A DNA stretch of 64,000 bases from Clostridiales bacterium (GTDB lineage: Bacteria > Bacillota > Clostridia > Christensenellales > CAG-138). The stretch covers positions 62,001-126,000 of the forward strand of contig SFDB01000002.1 in NCBI GenBank assembly GCA_004558825.1. The letters are read 5' to 3'. The translations under genes were made by a program, and so were the position numbers. The notes under the pieces are model-generated. The model did not search any database and was not told where the DNA came from. It saw nothing but the letters and a program-made list of their open reading frames with translations. This document shows, piece by piece, positions 16,896 to 25,491 of the stretch (positions within the stretch are counted from its first letter, which is position 1; every line of letters begins with the position of its first letter).

Positions 16896-17801
16896 ATGTA
16901 CGAAAACCGAGCAAATGTGTATTGCGCCCGCTCTCACACGGGGTGGAGCGAATGCGAGGAAGACCTGCTTTTCAATGAAGTAGAGACAGCCGGCAAAGAG
17001 GGGCGGCCTCTTAAGTCGGTATTTGACCGCGTGGCAGAAACAACGGGCAGGAAGCCTAACAGCGTGCGGAATTATTACTATGCAAGAATAAAGGACGAGG
17101 ACGTGCGCGAACGCTGCGGCACACACAGCACGGCGTTTGTGCCGTTCACTGACAGCGAGATAGAGGAGCTTTTGCGCACGGTGCTTTCCGCGCAGGCACA
17201 CGGCATGAGCGTAAGGGCGTGTACACTTATGATGGGCGCCGGGGACAACAGAGCCATGCTGCGATATCAGAATAAATACAGGTCCGTTGTGGCAAACGAC
17301 TCCGCAACCGTGAAGCGGGTTGTCGAAAAAATGCGCGCGGAAGGACTGGACGCTTTTGATCCGTATACCGATACGGCTCCGCGCAAATCGGGAAGACCGC
17401 GAAAGCGCGATATAGACAACGCGGCGCAGAATGCCTCCAAGGAAATCGCAAAGCTCACTGATATTGATACGGACATGTTTTTTGCAAGCATAGAGCTGCT
17501 TGCAAAAAAGGCGGAACTTTACGATGCTACAAAACACAACATATGTGAACGCGAGGCAGAAATAGAGCGCCTTTCGGCCGAAAACGCCGAGCTGAAAGAG
17601 CAGCTTTCGATACGCTCTAACGAGCTGACGGCGCAAAAGGAACGCTTTGGGCTTCTTATGGCAATGTTCAGGCAGCTTATGCAGATAAACAGTGAGTTCC
17701 TGCGTCTCAACAGCGTCGTCAAAATGTCGTCGCTTGGGAATTATATAAACGATCTTTCAAAATATGTGGAGGATTTTGAAAAGACGGTTGGAAGCTTTTG
17801 A
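16896..17801 (+). CDS. Myb/SANT-like DNA-binding protein with coiled coil, resembling RsfA-type prespore regulators
   Basis: 301 residues from ATG 16896, which has AAGGAGG nine bases upstream; the frame is open earlier (16821) without a comparable site. Residues about 10-65 (HTGWSECEEDLLFNEVETA, then RKPNSVRNYYYARIKDED) look like the SANT/Myb-type helix-turn-helix of Bacillus RsfA/YlbO. A second basic region ends in RKSGRPRKRDID, an AT-hook-like GRPRKR. A long coiled coil (about 225-300) should mediate dimerisation. A transcription factor, possibly sporulation-related, is the likely role; targets are unknown. Single gene ending at a strong terminator. Confidence 0.7.
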   Translation: MYENRANVYCARSHTGWSECEEDLLFNEVETAGKEGRPLKSVFDRVAETTGRKPNSVRNYYYARIKDEDVRERCGTHSTAFVPFTDSEIEELLRTVLSAQAHGMSVRACTLMMGAGDNRAMLRYQNKYRSVVANDSATVKRVVEKMRAEGLDAFDPYTDTAPRKSGRPRKRDIDNAAQNASKEIAKLTDIDTDMFFASIELLAKKAELYDATKHNICEREAEIERLSAENAELKEQLSIRSNELTAQKERFGLLMAMFRQLMQINSEFLRLNSVVKMSSLGNYINDLSKYVEDFEKTVGSF

Positions 17802-17820
17802 AAATGTATAATTAAAAATG

Positions 17821-17857
17821 CCGCCGCATCGATATAATACGATTGCGGCGGATTTTC
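17821..17857 (+). terminator. Terminator after the Myb/SANT-like gene
   Basis: Stem of CCGCCGCA with TGCGGCGG (17821-17828, 17844-17851), extended inward by TCG/CGA, then ATTTTC. A second weaker hairpin, GCTAAACA/TGTTTAGC (17868-17891), could end rarA transcription from the other side. Confidence 0.75.
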
Positions 17858-17919
17858 TAAGGAGTCGCTAAACAGTTGGAATTGTTTAGCATGCTTGTAT
17901 TTTAGTGCGGTCCGCTATA

Positions 17920-19215
17920 TTAGCCGCCCCGGTTTTTACGGTGGGCGAGTATCTTGCCTTCAGTGCCCATTTCGCTTGGGAAGTAGTAGCTTTTTGATTT
18001 TACCGATGGCGGCATATACTCCTGCTCGACCACATGACCGGGGTAATCATGTGGGTATTTGTATCCTTCGCCGTTTCCGAGCTGATGTGCGCCGCGGTAC
18101 GATGTATCTCGAAGGTGTATCGGTACGGGCTCATCAGGTATTGACATGGCGTCATTGAACGCCGCATCGACGGCTGCCACGATTGAGTTTGACTTGGGGC
18201 TTTCGCATATAAATATTATCGCCTGCGCAATGGGCAGACGGGCCTCGGGCATACCGATATGCTCGAGCGCCTGGGCGGCGCTGACGGCTTGCACCATAGC
18301 CTGCGGATTAGCCATTCCCACATCCTCCGAAGCATGCGCGATGAGCCGTCTCACTATTATACGAGGGTCTATGCCTGCGTATATGAGCCTTGCGAACCAA
18401 GCAAGCGCCGCGTCGCTGTTTCCGCCGCGAAGACTTTTGCAAAACGCGGAAAGCATGTTATAAAACTGCTCGTCGTCAACGTTTATTGCCTTTTGCTGTA
18501 TTGATTCGGCAGCAATGTCAAGCGTTATATGAATCTCATTGTTTTCAAGCTCCGTGGTCATAACGGCGAGCTCTATCGCATTGAGAGCGCTTCTTGCGTC
18601 GCCGTTCGCAGTGCGCGCTATATGCTCGAGCGCATCGTCGTCTATTCTTACGGGGTAAGCGCCGAGGCCGCGTTCGCTGTCGGCAAGCGCCGCGCCGATG
18701 CTTTGCTTTATGTCGTTGGCGGTAAGCGGATAGAACTGAAAAAGCCTGCATCTGCTTACGATAGCGCCAGTCATGGACACCATCGGGTTTTCGGTAGTTG
18801 AACCGATAAACCGTATGACTCCGCTCTCCAGCGCGGGAAGTATGCTGTCCGACTGCGCCTTGCTCCAGCGGTGGCACTCATCGAGAAGAAGATATGTGCG
18901 TTTTCCGTAGAGCTTCAGGTCGCTTTCGGCCTGCGCTATGCGTTCGCGCACTTCCTTGACGCCTGACGTTACGGCATTCATTTTGACAAAGTTTGCGCCT
19001 GTGGTGTTCGCAATAATTGATGCAAGCGTAGTTTTGCCGCATCCGGGAGGGCCGAAGAATATGGAGCTTTGCAGAGTGTCCGTTTCAATGGCGCGACGCA
19101 TAAGCCGCCCTTTGCCGATGATGTGCTGCTGCCCTATGAATTCGTCGAGCGTTCTTGGGCGCATCCTGTCCGCGAGCGGACGTTCATGGCGCATTGCAGA
19201 TGAAAAAGTATCCAT
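17920..19215 (-). CDS. rarA: Replication-associated recombination protein A (RarA/MgsA AAA+ ATPase)
   Basis: 431 residues. A clamp-loader-like AAA+ ATPase acting at stalled replication forks. Near the start are ERPLADRMRPRTLDEFIGQ, Walker A GPPGCGKTT, Walker B LLLDECHRW, and sensor region IGSTTENP. The C-terminal tetramerisation part has the typical HLRDTSYRGAHQLGNGEGYKYPHD. Own promoter upstream (19238-19266). Confidence 0.96.
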   Translation of the reverse strand: MDTFSSAMRHERPLADRMRPRTLDEFIGQQHIIGKGRLMRRAIETDTLQSSIFFGPPGCGKTTLASIIANTTGANFVKMNAVTSGVKEVRERIAQAESDLKLYGKRTYLLLDECHRWSKAQSDSILPALESGVIRFIGSTTENPMVSMTGAIVSRCRLFQFYPLTANDIKQSIGAALADSERGLGAYPVRIDDDALEHIARTANGDARSALNAIELAVMTTELENNEIHITLDIAAESIQQKAINVDDEQFYNMLSAFCKSLRGGNSDAALAWFARLIYAGIDPRIIVRRLIAHASEDVGMANPQAMVQAVSAAQALEHIGMPEARLPIAQAIIFICESPKSNSIVAAVDAAFNDAMSIPDEPVPIHLRDTSYRGAHQLGNGEGYKYPHDYPGHVVEQEYMPPSVKSKSYYFPSEMGTEGKILAHRKNRGG

Positions 19216-19237
19216 TAAGTCACCTCGTTATATAAGA

Positions 19238-19266
19238 ATTATACAATTTTTAGGCGTGCGGTACAA
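19238..19266 (-). promoter_or_regulatory. Sigma-A-type promoter for rarA
   Basis: TTGTAC (19266-19261) and TATAAT (19243-19238), 17-base spacer, minus strand. Confidence 0.7.
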
Positions 19267-19282
19267 TGGGAGATACGGCGGC

Positions 19283-19311
19283 TTGCGAAAAAAACGGAAA
19301 AATGGTAGAAT
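19283..19311 (+). promoter_or_regulatory. Sigma-A-type promoter for the GNAT/YitT/AlkD group
   Basis: TTGCGA (19283-19288) and TAGAAT (19306-19311), 17-base spacer, divergent from the rarA promoter. Confidence 0.6.
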
Positions 19312-19340
19312 AAAAGCAAAAATAAGCAAAAGGCTGAAAA

Positions 19341-19832
19341 ATGAGCAAAGAAAATAAATCGTATACAATCGTACCGCTATGTGAACGCAGGGATATGGCG
19401 GAGCGCGCGGCCGAGTGGTATCACGGAAAATGGGGTATACCGCTTGAGGCGTATACTGAAAGCATCGAGGCAAGCTTTTTGCACGAGGCCGGCAGCGTAC
19501 CGAGCTGGTATGTTGCGCTTGACGAGAATGAGCGCATAATAGGCGGCGTTGGGATGATTGAAAATGACTTCCACAGGCGTCCCGATCTTACGCCTAACGT
19601 TTGTGCGCTTTATGTTGAGAAAGACATGAGGAATAACGGTATAGCGCATTCTTTGCTTGACAGGACGCGCGAGGACGCCGGCAGAGCGGGGATAGAAAAG
19701 CTGTATCTTATTACCGACCATATCGGTTTTTATGAGAAATGCGGATGGGAATATCTTTTTGACATAGAAGAAAACAGCGGGGATACGGCGAGAATGTATT
19801 GCGCCGATACGATACGCAGCGGAGAAGCCTGA
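19341..19832 (+). CDS. GNAT family N-acetyltransferase
   Basis: 163 residues. The acetyl-CoA site is in CALYVEKDMRNNGIAHSLLD, with the C-terminal YLITDHIGFYEKCGWEYLF. Upstream, IIGGVGMIENDFHRRPDLTPN fits the central GNAT strands. The substrate (small molecule or protein) cannot be told. It heads a short run with the YitT-like and AlkD genes; the next gene's frame begins in phase directly after its TGA. Confidence 0.88.
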   Translation: MSKENKSYTIVPLCERRDMAERAAEWYHGKWGIPLEAYTESIEASFLHEAGSVPSWYVALDENERIIGGVGMIENDFHRRPDLTPNVCALYVEKDMRNNGIAHSLLDRTREDAGRAGIEKLYLITDHIGFYEKCGWEYLFDIEENSGDTARMYCADTIRSGEA

Positions 19833-20519
19833 AAGCGTGAGCGCGAACGACTGCGCGAAAGGATTGGCAGGTTTATACCGAAGCTGAAGGCAAAGAACGC
19901 GCTTCTTGCGCTGATCGGAAGCCTTATATTGGCGTTTGGGCTGTTCAACATACACTCGTTTGCAGGCGTTACGGAGGGCGGCGTACTTGGGCTGACGCTG
20001 TTGTTAGACCATTGGCTGGATATTTCTCCGTCTATATCAGGCATAGTTCTCAATATGATTTGCTATCTGCTCGGATGGAGAACGCTCGGCAAGGAGTTTA
20101 TATGCTATTCGGCTATAGCGGGAGGTGGCTTTTCACTTTTTTACGCCGTATTTGAGATGATAGGGCCGCTCTTTCCGAATATAGCGCAAATGCCCCTGTT
20201 GGCGTCCGTTGTCGGCGCGGTGTTTGTTGGTGTCGGCGTGGGCTTGAGCGTGCGCGGGGGCGGGGCGCCCGGCGGAGACGACGCGCTTGCAATGAGCCTT
20301 TCCGCGCTTACACGTTTGAACATAAAGTGGATATACCTTTTCAGCGACCTGCTTGTGCTTGGTCTTTCCATAACGTATATACCGCTCAAGAGAATAGCGT
20401 ATTCGCTTTTGACGGTCGTACTCTCGGGGCAAATAATCGGCCTTGTGCAGTCAATAGGCAAGGGAAAACGGCGCGTATGCCGGCTAACCAAACGAGACGG
20501 CGGTGCGGAGGATGCATGA
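19833..20519 (+). CDS. YitT-family (DUF161-type) membrane protein, start codon unresolved
   Basis: The coordinates give the open frame from the codon after the GNAT stop; the true start is not clear. The protein has a basic N-terminus (RERIGRFIPKLKAKN), then membrane helices with IGSLILAFGLFNIHSFAGVT, and GVGVGLSVRGGGAPGGDDALA, which match YitT-like integral membrane proteins of unknown function. No in-frame ATG or GTG exists before the first helix; the first standard start, TTG 19929, would cut it away. A GTG at 19837 with GGAGAAG nine bases upstream is in the wrong frame and stops after 16 codons. The stop overlaps the AlkD start region. Confidence 0.75.
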   Translation, partial: KRERERLRERIGRFIPKLKAKNALLALIGSLILAFGLFNIHSFAGVTEGGVLGLTLLLDHWLDISPSISGIVLNMICYLLGWRTLGKEFICYSAIAGGGFSLFYAVFEMIGPLFPNIAQMPLLASVVGAVFVGVGVGLSVRGGGAPGGDDALAMSLSALTRLNIKWIYLFSDLLVLGLSITYIPLKRIAYSLLTVVLSGQIIGLVQSIGKGKRRVCRLTKRDGGAEDA

Positions 20520-21211
20520 TGAATGAAGCCGTGACCTATATACGCGGCAGAATGCTTGAACTTTCTGATGATGCGTACGGAGATTTCGTGAAAAAGACGA
20601 CGCCTGCGGTGGCGCGTAGGGCTATAATCGGCGTCAGAATACCGAGGTTGAGGGCGCTTGCAAAAGAGCTTGCCAATTCGGATGAAGCTGAGGCATTCAT
20701 GCGTATACTGCCGCATGAATACTATGAAGAGAATAATCTTCACGCTTTTCTGATAGAGAGAATTAAGGATTTTGAAGAATGTATCGCAGAGCTTTACAGA
20801 TTTCTTCCGTATGTCGACAACTGGGCGACATGCGACATGATGACGCCCGGTGTGCTTAAAAAACATGCAGGCGAGCTTATGCCGTACATTGAACGGTTTA
20901 TTGCTTCCGGGCATTTATACGAGGTGCGGTACGGCATAGGCTTGCTTCTAAAGATATTCTCGGGCAAGCTGTTTGAGAAATATCAGCTTGATATGGTGGT
21001 GAACATTGTATCCGACGAGTATTATGTAAACATGATGCGCGCATGGTATTTTGCCACGATAATGGCGCATCACTATGATGAGGCTGAGGAGCTTTTGACG
21101 GAACGACGGCTTGACAAATGGACGCATAACAAGACGATACAAAAAGCCATAGAAAGCCGCATGATTCCTACGGACAAAAAGGAGTTTTTAAGAACGCTCA
21201 GAATCAAATAA
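20519..21211 (+). CDS. DNA alkylation repair protein, AlkD-like HEAT-repeat glycosylase
   Basis: 230 residues from ATG 20519 (GGAGG seven bases upstream); ATG 20516 in the same frame, overlapping the previous stop as ATGA, is the alternative. AlkD-type enzymes remove alkylated bases without base flipping. Helical repeats with PRLRALAKELA, ENNLHAFLIERIKDFEE, VDNWATCDM and KWTHNKTIQKAIESRMI match the family. Last gene of the GNAT-YitT-AlkD run; a bidirectional hairpin at 21236-21261 separates it from ileS. Confidence 0.92.
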   Translation: MNEAVTYIRGRMLELSDDAYGDFVKKTTPAVARRAIIGVRIPRLRALAKELANSDEAEAFMRILPHEYYEENNLHAFLIERIKDFEECIAELYRFLPYVDNWATCDMMTPGVLKKHAGELMPYIERFIASGHLYEVRYGIGLLLKIFSGKLFEKYQLDMVVNIVSDEYYVNMMRAWYFATIMAHHYDEAEELLTERRLDKWTHNKTIQKAIESRMIPTDKKEFLRTLRIK

Positions 21212-21235
21212 TGAATGTTACGGTTAAAGCGTCAA

Positions 21236-21261
21236 AAGGCCGCTGTCTGCGCAGCGGCCTT
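21236..21261. terminator. Shared terminator between AlkD gene and ileS
   Basis: Ten-base perfect stem AAGGCCGCTG with CAGCGGCCTT and a six-base loop; on the minus strand it is followed by TTGAC after a TTTT run, so it serves ileS better. Confidence 0.7.
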
Positions 21262-21289
21262 GCCGTTTCGATTGGGTTCGAATAGTAAA

Positions 21290-24200
21290 TTAATCGACGG
21301 TGCGTACGCTGAGCGTGACGTTTTCGCCGTTGATGCTCCAATCCTTCGTGTATGTGCCGCCTATGCCGTGCTTGACACTGTCTGCAAGCGTGTCGGAGGC
21401 GATATTTCCGCCGAAGCGCTCGAATATAGAGTTTATGCGGTCGCTTCCGTCGTATGAGACTACGATATGATCGACGACTTCAAAACCTGCTTCTTTGCGC
21501 ATTGTCTGAAGTTTTGAAACAATTTCGCGTACAAAACCCTCGTCAACAAGCTCGTCTGTGAGCGTTGTGTTGAGCACGACGGCGAGATCGTTCATCGTTT
21601 CGGTTACATAACCTTCACACTTTTGCACGTCAACAAGAACGTCGTCCTTAGAAAGAACGATATGCGTGCCTTCAACATCAAATTCATAGCTCTCGCCGCG
21701 CCCATGCGCCGCAACAATATCATTCCCCACGCCTTCGCCCGCGAGATAAGCGCTAATCTTTGGAAGAACCTTGCCGTAGCGCGGTCCAAGCGTCTTAAGC
21801 TGCGGCTTCACACGGTATGTAACGAAGCTTGAGGCATCGGTGACGAATGTGACCTTTTTAACATTTAGTTCCGATGCAATTATGTCAACATACATTGCGG
21901 GAAGCTGAGCACCTTGCACGAACATTTCGCCTATGGGCTGCCTGTTCTTTATGTTGGCCGTGTTTCGTGCGCTTCTGCCGAGAACAACTATATCGAGCAC
22001 CTTACCCATATATGCTTCAAGCTCCCTATCAATGAGCGTCTCGTTGCATACGGGATAAGCGCAGAGGTGTACGCTCTCAGGCGCGGACGTGTCAACCGTG
22101 CGCGTGATGTTTTGATACATCGCTTCGGACATGAACGGCACGAACGGCGCTATGACCTTTGAAAGCGTGTCAAGCACCGTATAGAGCGTCATATACGCAG
22201 CCTCTTTATCGTCTGTCATATCCTTGCCCCAGTAGCGTTCGCGGCAGCGGCGGACATACCAGTTGGAGAGCTCGTCTACGAAGGCGGTGAGTTCGCGCCC
22301 TGCTTCGGTTATCTTGAGCGACTCGAGCAGCGAATCGACCGTTTTTATGACAGTGTTGAGCCTTGAAAGCACCCATCTGTCCATCGCGGTGAGATTTTCG
22401 CGCTTGAGGGAATGCTTTGTCGGGTCAAACTCGTCTATGTCGGCATAAAGCACATAGAACGCGTATGTGTTCCAAAGCGTGCCGATAAATTTACGCTGCG
22501 ATTCGCTTACGGCGTCCGCGCTGAAGCGGTTGGGCAGCCACGGATTGGAAGCCGTGTAGAAGTACCACCTTACGGCGTCCGCACCCTGCTTGTTGAGTAT
22601 ATCCCATGGGTCGATGACGTTGCCCTTGTGCTTGCTCATCTTTATGCCGTTCTTGTCCTGAACGTGGCCCAAGACTATGCAGTTAAGGAACGACGGATCG
22701 TCGAAGAGGCATGTCGCTATCGCGAGCAGGTTATAAAACCAGCCGCGCGTTTGGTCAATCGCTTCGCTTATAAAGTCGGCGGGGAAGCGGCGCTCAAATT
22801 CTTCGCGGTTTTCAAAGGGATAGTGCCATTGAGCGAAAGGCATCGAGCCCGAATCGAACCAGCAGTCTATTACTACGGGTTCGCGATGCATAGGCTTTCC
22901 GCATTTTTCACATGGGAATGTTATCGGATCGAGGAACGGCTTGTGCAGTTCTATATCCTCCGGGACCGACGGATTAAGCTCGTGGAGCTCCTTGCGGCTG
23001 CCGACAACGTGTATGTGGCCGCATTCGCACATCCAGACGGGCAGGGGAGTACCCCAGTAGCGTTCACGGGAAAGGCACCAGTCTATGCCGTTTTCAATGA
23101 AATTGCCCATGCGGCCTTCCTTGATGGTTTCAGGTATCCAGTTAACGCGGCGGTTGAACTCCATAAGCTTTTGCTTAACGGCGGTCATCTTTATGAACCA
23201 GCTTTCGCGCGCGTAGTAAATAAGCGGCGTGTCGCAGCGCCAGCAGAACGGATAACTGTGTGTAAACTCAAGCTTCCTGAAGAGCTTGCCGGATTCTTTG
23301 AGGTCGGCGATTATGGGCTTGTCGGCGTCCTTCACGAACATGCCGTCCCAAGGTGTTCCGCCGCAAAGACGGCCTCTTGTGTCGACGAGCTGGACGAACG
23401 GCAGATCCCATGCTCTGCCTACGCGCGCATCGTCTTCGCCGAATGCAGGCGCTATATGAACCACTCCCGATCCGGAATCAAGCGTTACATAACCGTCCGA
23501 AACAACGCGCCAAGCCTTTTTGCCCTTGTGATTTACGGGGAAAGAGAAGAGCGGCTCGTACTCTGTGCCGACAAGCGCGCTGCCCTTGAAGCATTCCTTT
23601 ATAACTGCCGTTTCGCCAAGAACTTCCTCTACGCGCGCCTTTGCCATTATCAGCAGACGGCCTTCAAATTCAACCTTACAGTAATCCTCGTCGGCATTTA
23701 CGCAAAGCGCAACGTTGCTCGGGAGCGTCCATGGCGTAGTTGTCCAAGCAAGAAACTCGGAGCCGTCGCTCGCGCCTTTTACGGGGAACGTTACGAATAT
23801 TGAAGTTTCTTTGACATCCTTATAGCCCTGCGCGACCTCATGAGAAGAAAGCGACGTGCCGCAGCGCGGGCAGTAAGGAACAATCTTATGTCCCTTGTAA
23901 AGGAGACCTTTTTCGAATATTGTCTTGAGCGCCCACCACTCCGATTCGATGTACTTATCGTCATATGTTATGTAGGGGTTCTCCATGTCGGCCCAGTAAC
24001 CGACGCGGTCGCTCATCTGCTCCCATTCGGTTTTATATTTCCAAACGGATTCTTTGCATTTTTGGATGAAAGGCTCTACGCCGTACTGTTCTATCTGCTC
24101 TTTGCCGTCAAGCCCAAGAAGTTTTTCGACTTCAAGCTCTACGGGCAGGCCGTGTGTATCCCAGCCGGCTTTTCTGAGCACATCATAACCTTTCATTGTC

Positions 24201-24415
24201 TTGAAGCGCGGTATTATATCCTTCATACTGCGCGTGAGGACGTGGCCGATATGGGGCTTGCCGTTTGCTGTCGGCGGCCCGTCGTAGAAGGTGTACGGCT
24301 TTTTGCCGCGTGTCATTTCGACGCTCTTTTTGAATATCTCGTGCTCTTTCCAGAATTGGAGCACTTCTTTTTCTCTTGATACGAAATCAAGAGAGGTGTC
24401 AACCTTTTTGTACAT
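21290..24415 (-). CDS. ileS: Isoleucyl-tRNA synthetase
   Basis: 1041 residues, the longer IleS2-like length. Class I synthetase motifs are PPTANGKPHIGHVL (HIGH) and IKMSKHKGNVIDPWD (KMSKS). The editing domain is present between them (WTTTPWTLPSN). The C-terminal part covers anticodon binding. IleS2-type enzymes are the group often tolerant to mupirocin, but that is not decidable here. Expression is controlled by the T-box leader upstream. Confidence 0.98.
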   Translation of the reverse strand: MYKKVDTSLDFVSREKEVLQFWKEHEIFKKSVEMTRGKKPYTFYDGPPTANGKPHIGHVLTRSMKDIIPRFKTMKGYDVLRKAGWDTHGLPVELEVEKLLGLDGKEQIEQYGVEPFIQKCKESVWKYKTEWEQMSDRVGYWADMENPYITYDDKYIESEWWALKTIFEKGLLYKGHKIVPYCPRCGTSLSSHEVAQGYKDVKETSIFVTFPVKGASDGSEFLAWTTTPWTLPSNVALCVNADEDYCKVEFEGRLLIMAKARVEEVLGETAVIKECFKGSALVGTEYEPLFSFPVNHKGKKAWRVVSDGYVTLDSGSGVVHIAPAFGEDDARVGRAWDLPFVQLVDTRGRLCGGTPWDGMFVKDADKPIIADLKESGKLFRKLEFTHSYPFCWRCDTPLIYYARESWFIKMTAVKQKLMEFNRRVNWIPETIKEGRMGNFIENGIDWCLSRERYWGTPLPVWMCECGHIHVVGSRKELHELNPSVPEDIELHKPFLDPITFPCEKCGKPMHREPVVIDCWFDSGSMPFAQWHYPFENREEFERRFPADFISEAIDQTRGWFYNLLAIATCLFDDPSFLNCIVLGHVQDKNGIKMSKHKGNVIDPWDILNKQGADAVRWYFYTASNPWLPNRFSADAVSESQRKFIGTLWNTYAFYVLYADIDEFDPTKHSLKRENLTAMDRWVLSRLNTVIKTVDSLLESLKITEAGRELTAFVDELSNWYVRRCRERYWGKDMTDDKEAAYMTLYTVLDTLSKVIAPFVPFMSEAMYQNITRTVDTSAPESVHLCAYPVCNETLIDRELEAYMGKVLDIVVLGRSARNTANIKNRQPIGEMFVQGAQLPAMYVDIIASELNVKKVTFVTDASSFVTYRVKPQLKTLGPRYGKVLPKISAYLAGEGVGNDIVAAHGRGESYEFDVEGTHIVLSKDDVLVDVQKCEGYVTETMNDLAVVLNTTLTDELVDEGFVREIVSKLQTMRKEAGFEVVDHIVVSYDGSDRINSIFERFGGNIASDTLADSVKHGIGGTYTKDWSINGENVTLSVRTVD

Positions 24416-24439
24416 TATTCACACTCCTGTAAGCAGTAT

Positions 24440-24715
24440 TCATATAAAAACTTCCGCCCCGAATCGGGACGGAAGATATTACATTTTCCGCGGTACCACC
24501 CGAGTTGGCATAGCCCACTCACCGCGCATATCGATGCGCTGTCCCTTAACGCGGGTCATACGTCGCCGCCTAATTGCATGACGTTCGGCGGCGCACTCAC
24601 GGGTGATACGAAACATCGTCCATACATACCGCCTTGCACCATTCGCGGCTCGCTGGAAGATGAGCACGATGTCGCTTGTCCCGATCTATGCTTTTTCTAT
24701 GCACGGTCTTGACCG
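24440..24715 (-). promoter_or_regulatory. T-box leader of ileS (isoleucine specifier)
   Basis: On the minus strand the order is a stem I region containing GCGAGCC and GGTGCAAGGCGG (distal loop elements), the specifier ATC in GTATCACCC (ATC at 24607-24605), the conserved T-box GGGTGGTACCGCG (24501-24489), and a terminator stem (24475-24451) followed by five T. ATC matches tRNA-Ile, agreeing with the gene controlled. Uncharged tRNA-Ile should stabilise the antiterminator and permit ileS transcription. Confidence 0.95.
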
Positions 24716-24722
24716 TTTTATT

Positions 24723-24751
24723 ATTATATAACGCGGCGGAGCATATGTAAA
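24723..24751 (-). promoter_or_regulatory. Sigma-A-type promoter for the ileS T-box transcript
   Basis: TTTACA (24751-24746) and TATAAT (24728-24723), 17-base spacer. Confidence 0.8.
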
Positions 24752-24821
24752 GCGTTTTTCTGAATTGGGGAATTGTTTGAAAAGTGCAACTTTAATTATT
24801 AAATCATATATAAAAATCTTG

Positions 24822-24850
24822 TTGACAATCCTTCTGTACGGGGCTATAAT
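24822..24850 (+). promoter_or_regulatory. Consensus promoter for tRNA-Pro
   Basis: Perfect TTGACA (24822-24827) and TATAAT (24845-24850) with a 17-base spacer. Confidence 0.9.
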
Positions 24851-24871
24851 ATTCGAGCAGTCAGAAAGCGA

Positions 24872-24948
24872 CTGGGTGTAGCGCAGTTTGGTAGCGTGCT
24901 TGAATGGGGTTCAAGAGGCCGGAAGTTCAAATCTTCTCACCCAGACCA
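24872..24948 (+). tRNA. tRNA-Pro (anticodon GGG)
   Basis: 77 nucleotides with encoded CCA. The acceptor stem is CTGGGTG paired with CACCCAG, the D-arm GCGC/GCGT, the anticodon stem CTTGA/TCAAG around the loop ATGGGGT (anticodon GGG at 24906-24908), and the T-arm GGAAG/CTTCT with TTCAAAT. It reads CCC and, by wobble, CCT. Transcribed alone between its own promoter and terminator. Confidence 0.97.
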
Positions 24949-24953
24949 TCGAG

Positions 24954-24997
24954 ATGGCTTCGTAACTATCGTGTTGCGGAGTCATTTCCTTTTTTTA
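24954..24997 (+). terminator. tRNA-Pro terminator
   Basis: Thirteen-base stem with three G-T pairs (24954-24966 with 24973-24985), followed by TTCC and a seven-T run. Confidence 0.75.
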
Positions 24998-25048
24998 TTT
25001 CATTTTAATGGCAAACCCGGCATTAAATAAAAAGTTTTGCAAAACATA

Positions 25049-25098
25049 TTGACAGAAAAAGTTTACTGTTGTAACCTTTAATTAGTTTACAGCTGTAA
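25049..25098 (+). promoter_or_regulatory. blaI promoter with two BlaI/MecI-type operators
   Basis: TTGACA at 25049-25054 and a weak -10 (TAACCT, 25072-25077). Two dyads, TTACTGTTGTAA (25063-25074) and TTACAGCTGTAA (25087-25098, a perfect palindrome), lie 24 bases apart centre to centre. They fit the TTACA..TGTAA operators of BlaI/MecI repressors and overlap the -10 and the start region, as expected for autorepression. Confidence 0.75.
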
Positions 25099-25119
25099 TC
25101 TTTTAAGGAGGTAACGTTT

Positions 25120-25491
25120 ATGCACGAAACGGCATCAAAAATCAAAGGCGCAGAGCTTGAAGTCATGAAGCTGCTTTGGGCAAAAGACAAGCCGATGCCG
25201 CTCATCGACATCAGGCACGAGCTTTCGAAACGGTGCGACTGGGAAGACTCGACTGTTAAAACGCTCATACGCCGCCTTGTCGAAAAAGGCGCCGTCGCGC
25301 TTGAGTCGCGCGGAGTATATCGCGCGGTTGTAACCGAGAACGAATACAACGCATGGTCGTCGAGCAAATTCATTGACAAGGTGTTCGCGGGCAGCGCAAA
25401 AAAGCTCGTTGCCTCGCTCCTTTCTGACGGACAGTTGACAAGGAGCGATATGGAAGAGCTGTCAAGGATGTTTAACGGAGGCAGCAAATGA
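25120..25491 (+). CDS. BlaI/MecI/CopY family winged-helix repressor
   Basis: 123 residues with AAGGAGG eight bases upstream. KIKGAELEVMKLLWAKDKPMP and the recognition region DWEDSTVKTLIRRLVEKGAV are the family signature; the C-terminal dimerisation helices end the protein. It should repress its own operon through the two dyads upstream and be relieved by cleavage triggered by the membrane peptidase encoded next (4-base overlap). No beta-lactamase or PBP gene lies beside it, so the regulated target is unknown. Confidence 0.92.
   Translation: MHETASKIKGAELEVMKLLWAKDKPMPLIDIRHELSKRCDWEDSTVKTLIRRLVEKGAVALESRGVYRAVVTENEYNAWSSSKFIDKVFAGSAKKLVASLLSDGQLTRSDMEELSRMFNGGSK

Noticed and set aside
22412..23803. 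463-codon open frame on the plus strand
   Set aside because: It lies wholly antisense to ileS, which has every synthetase motif; a mirror of high-G+C codon bias with no ribosome binding site.
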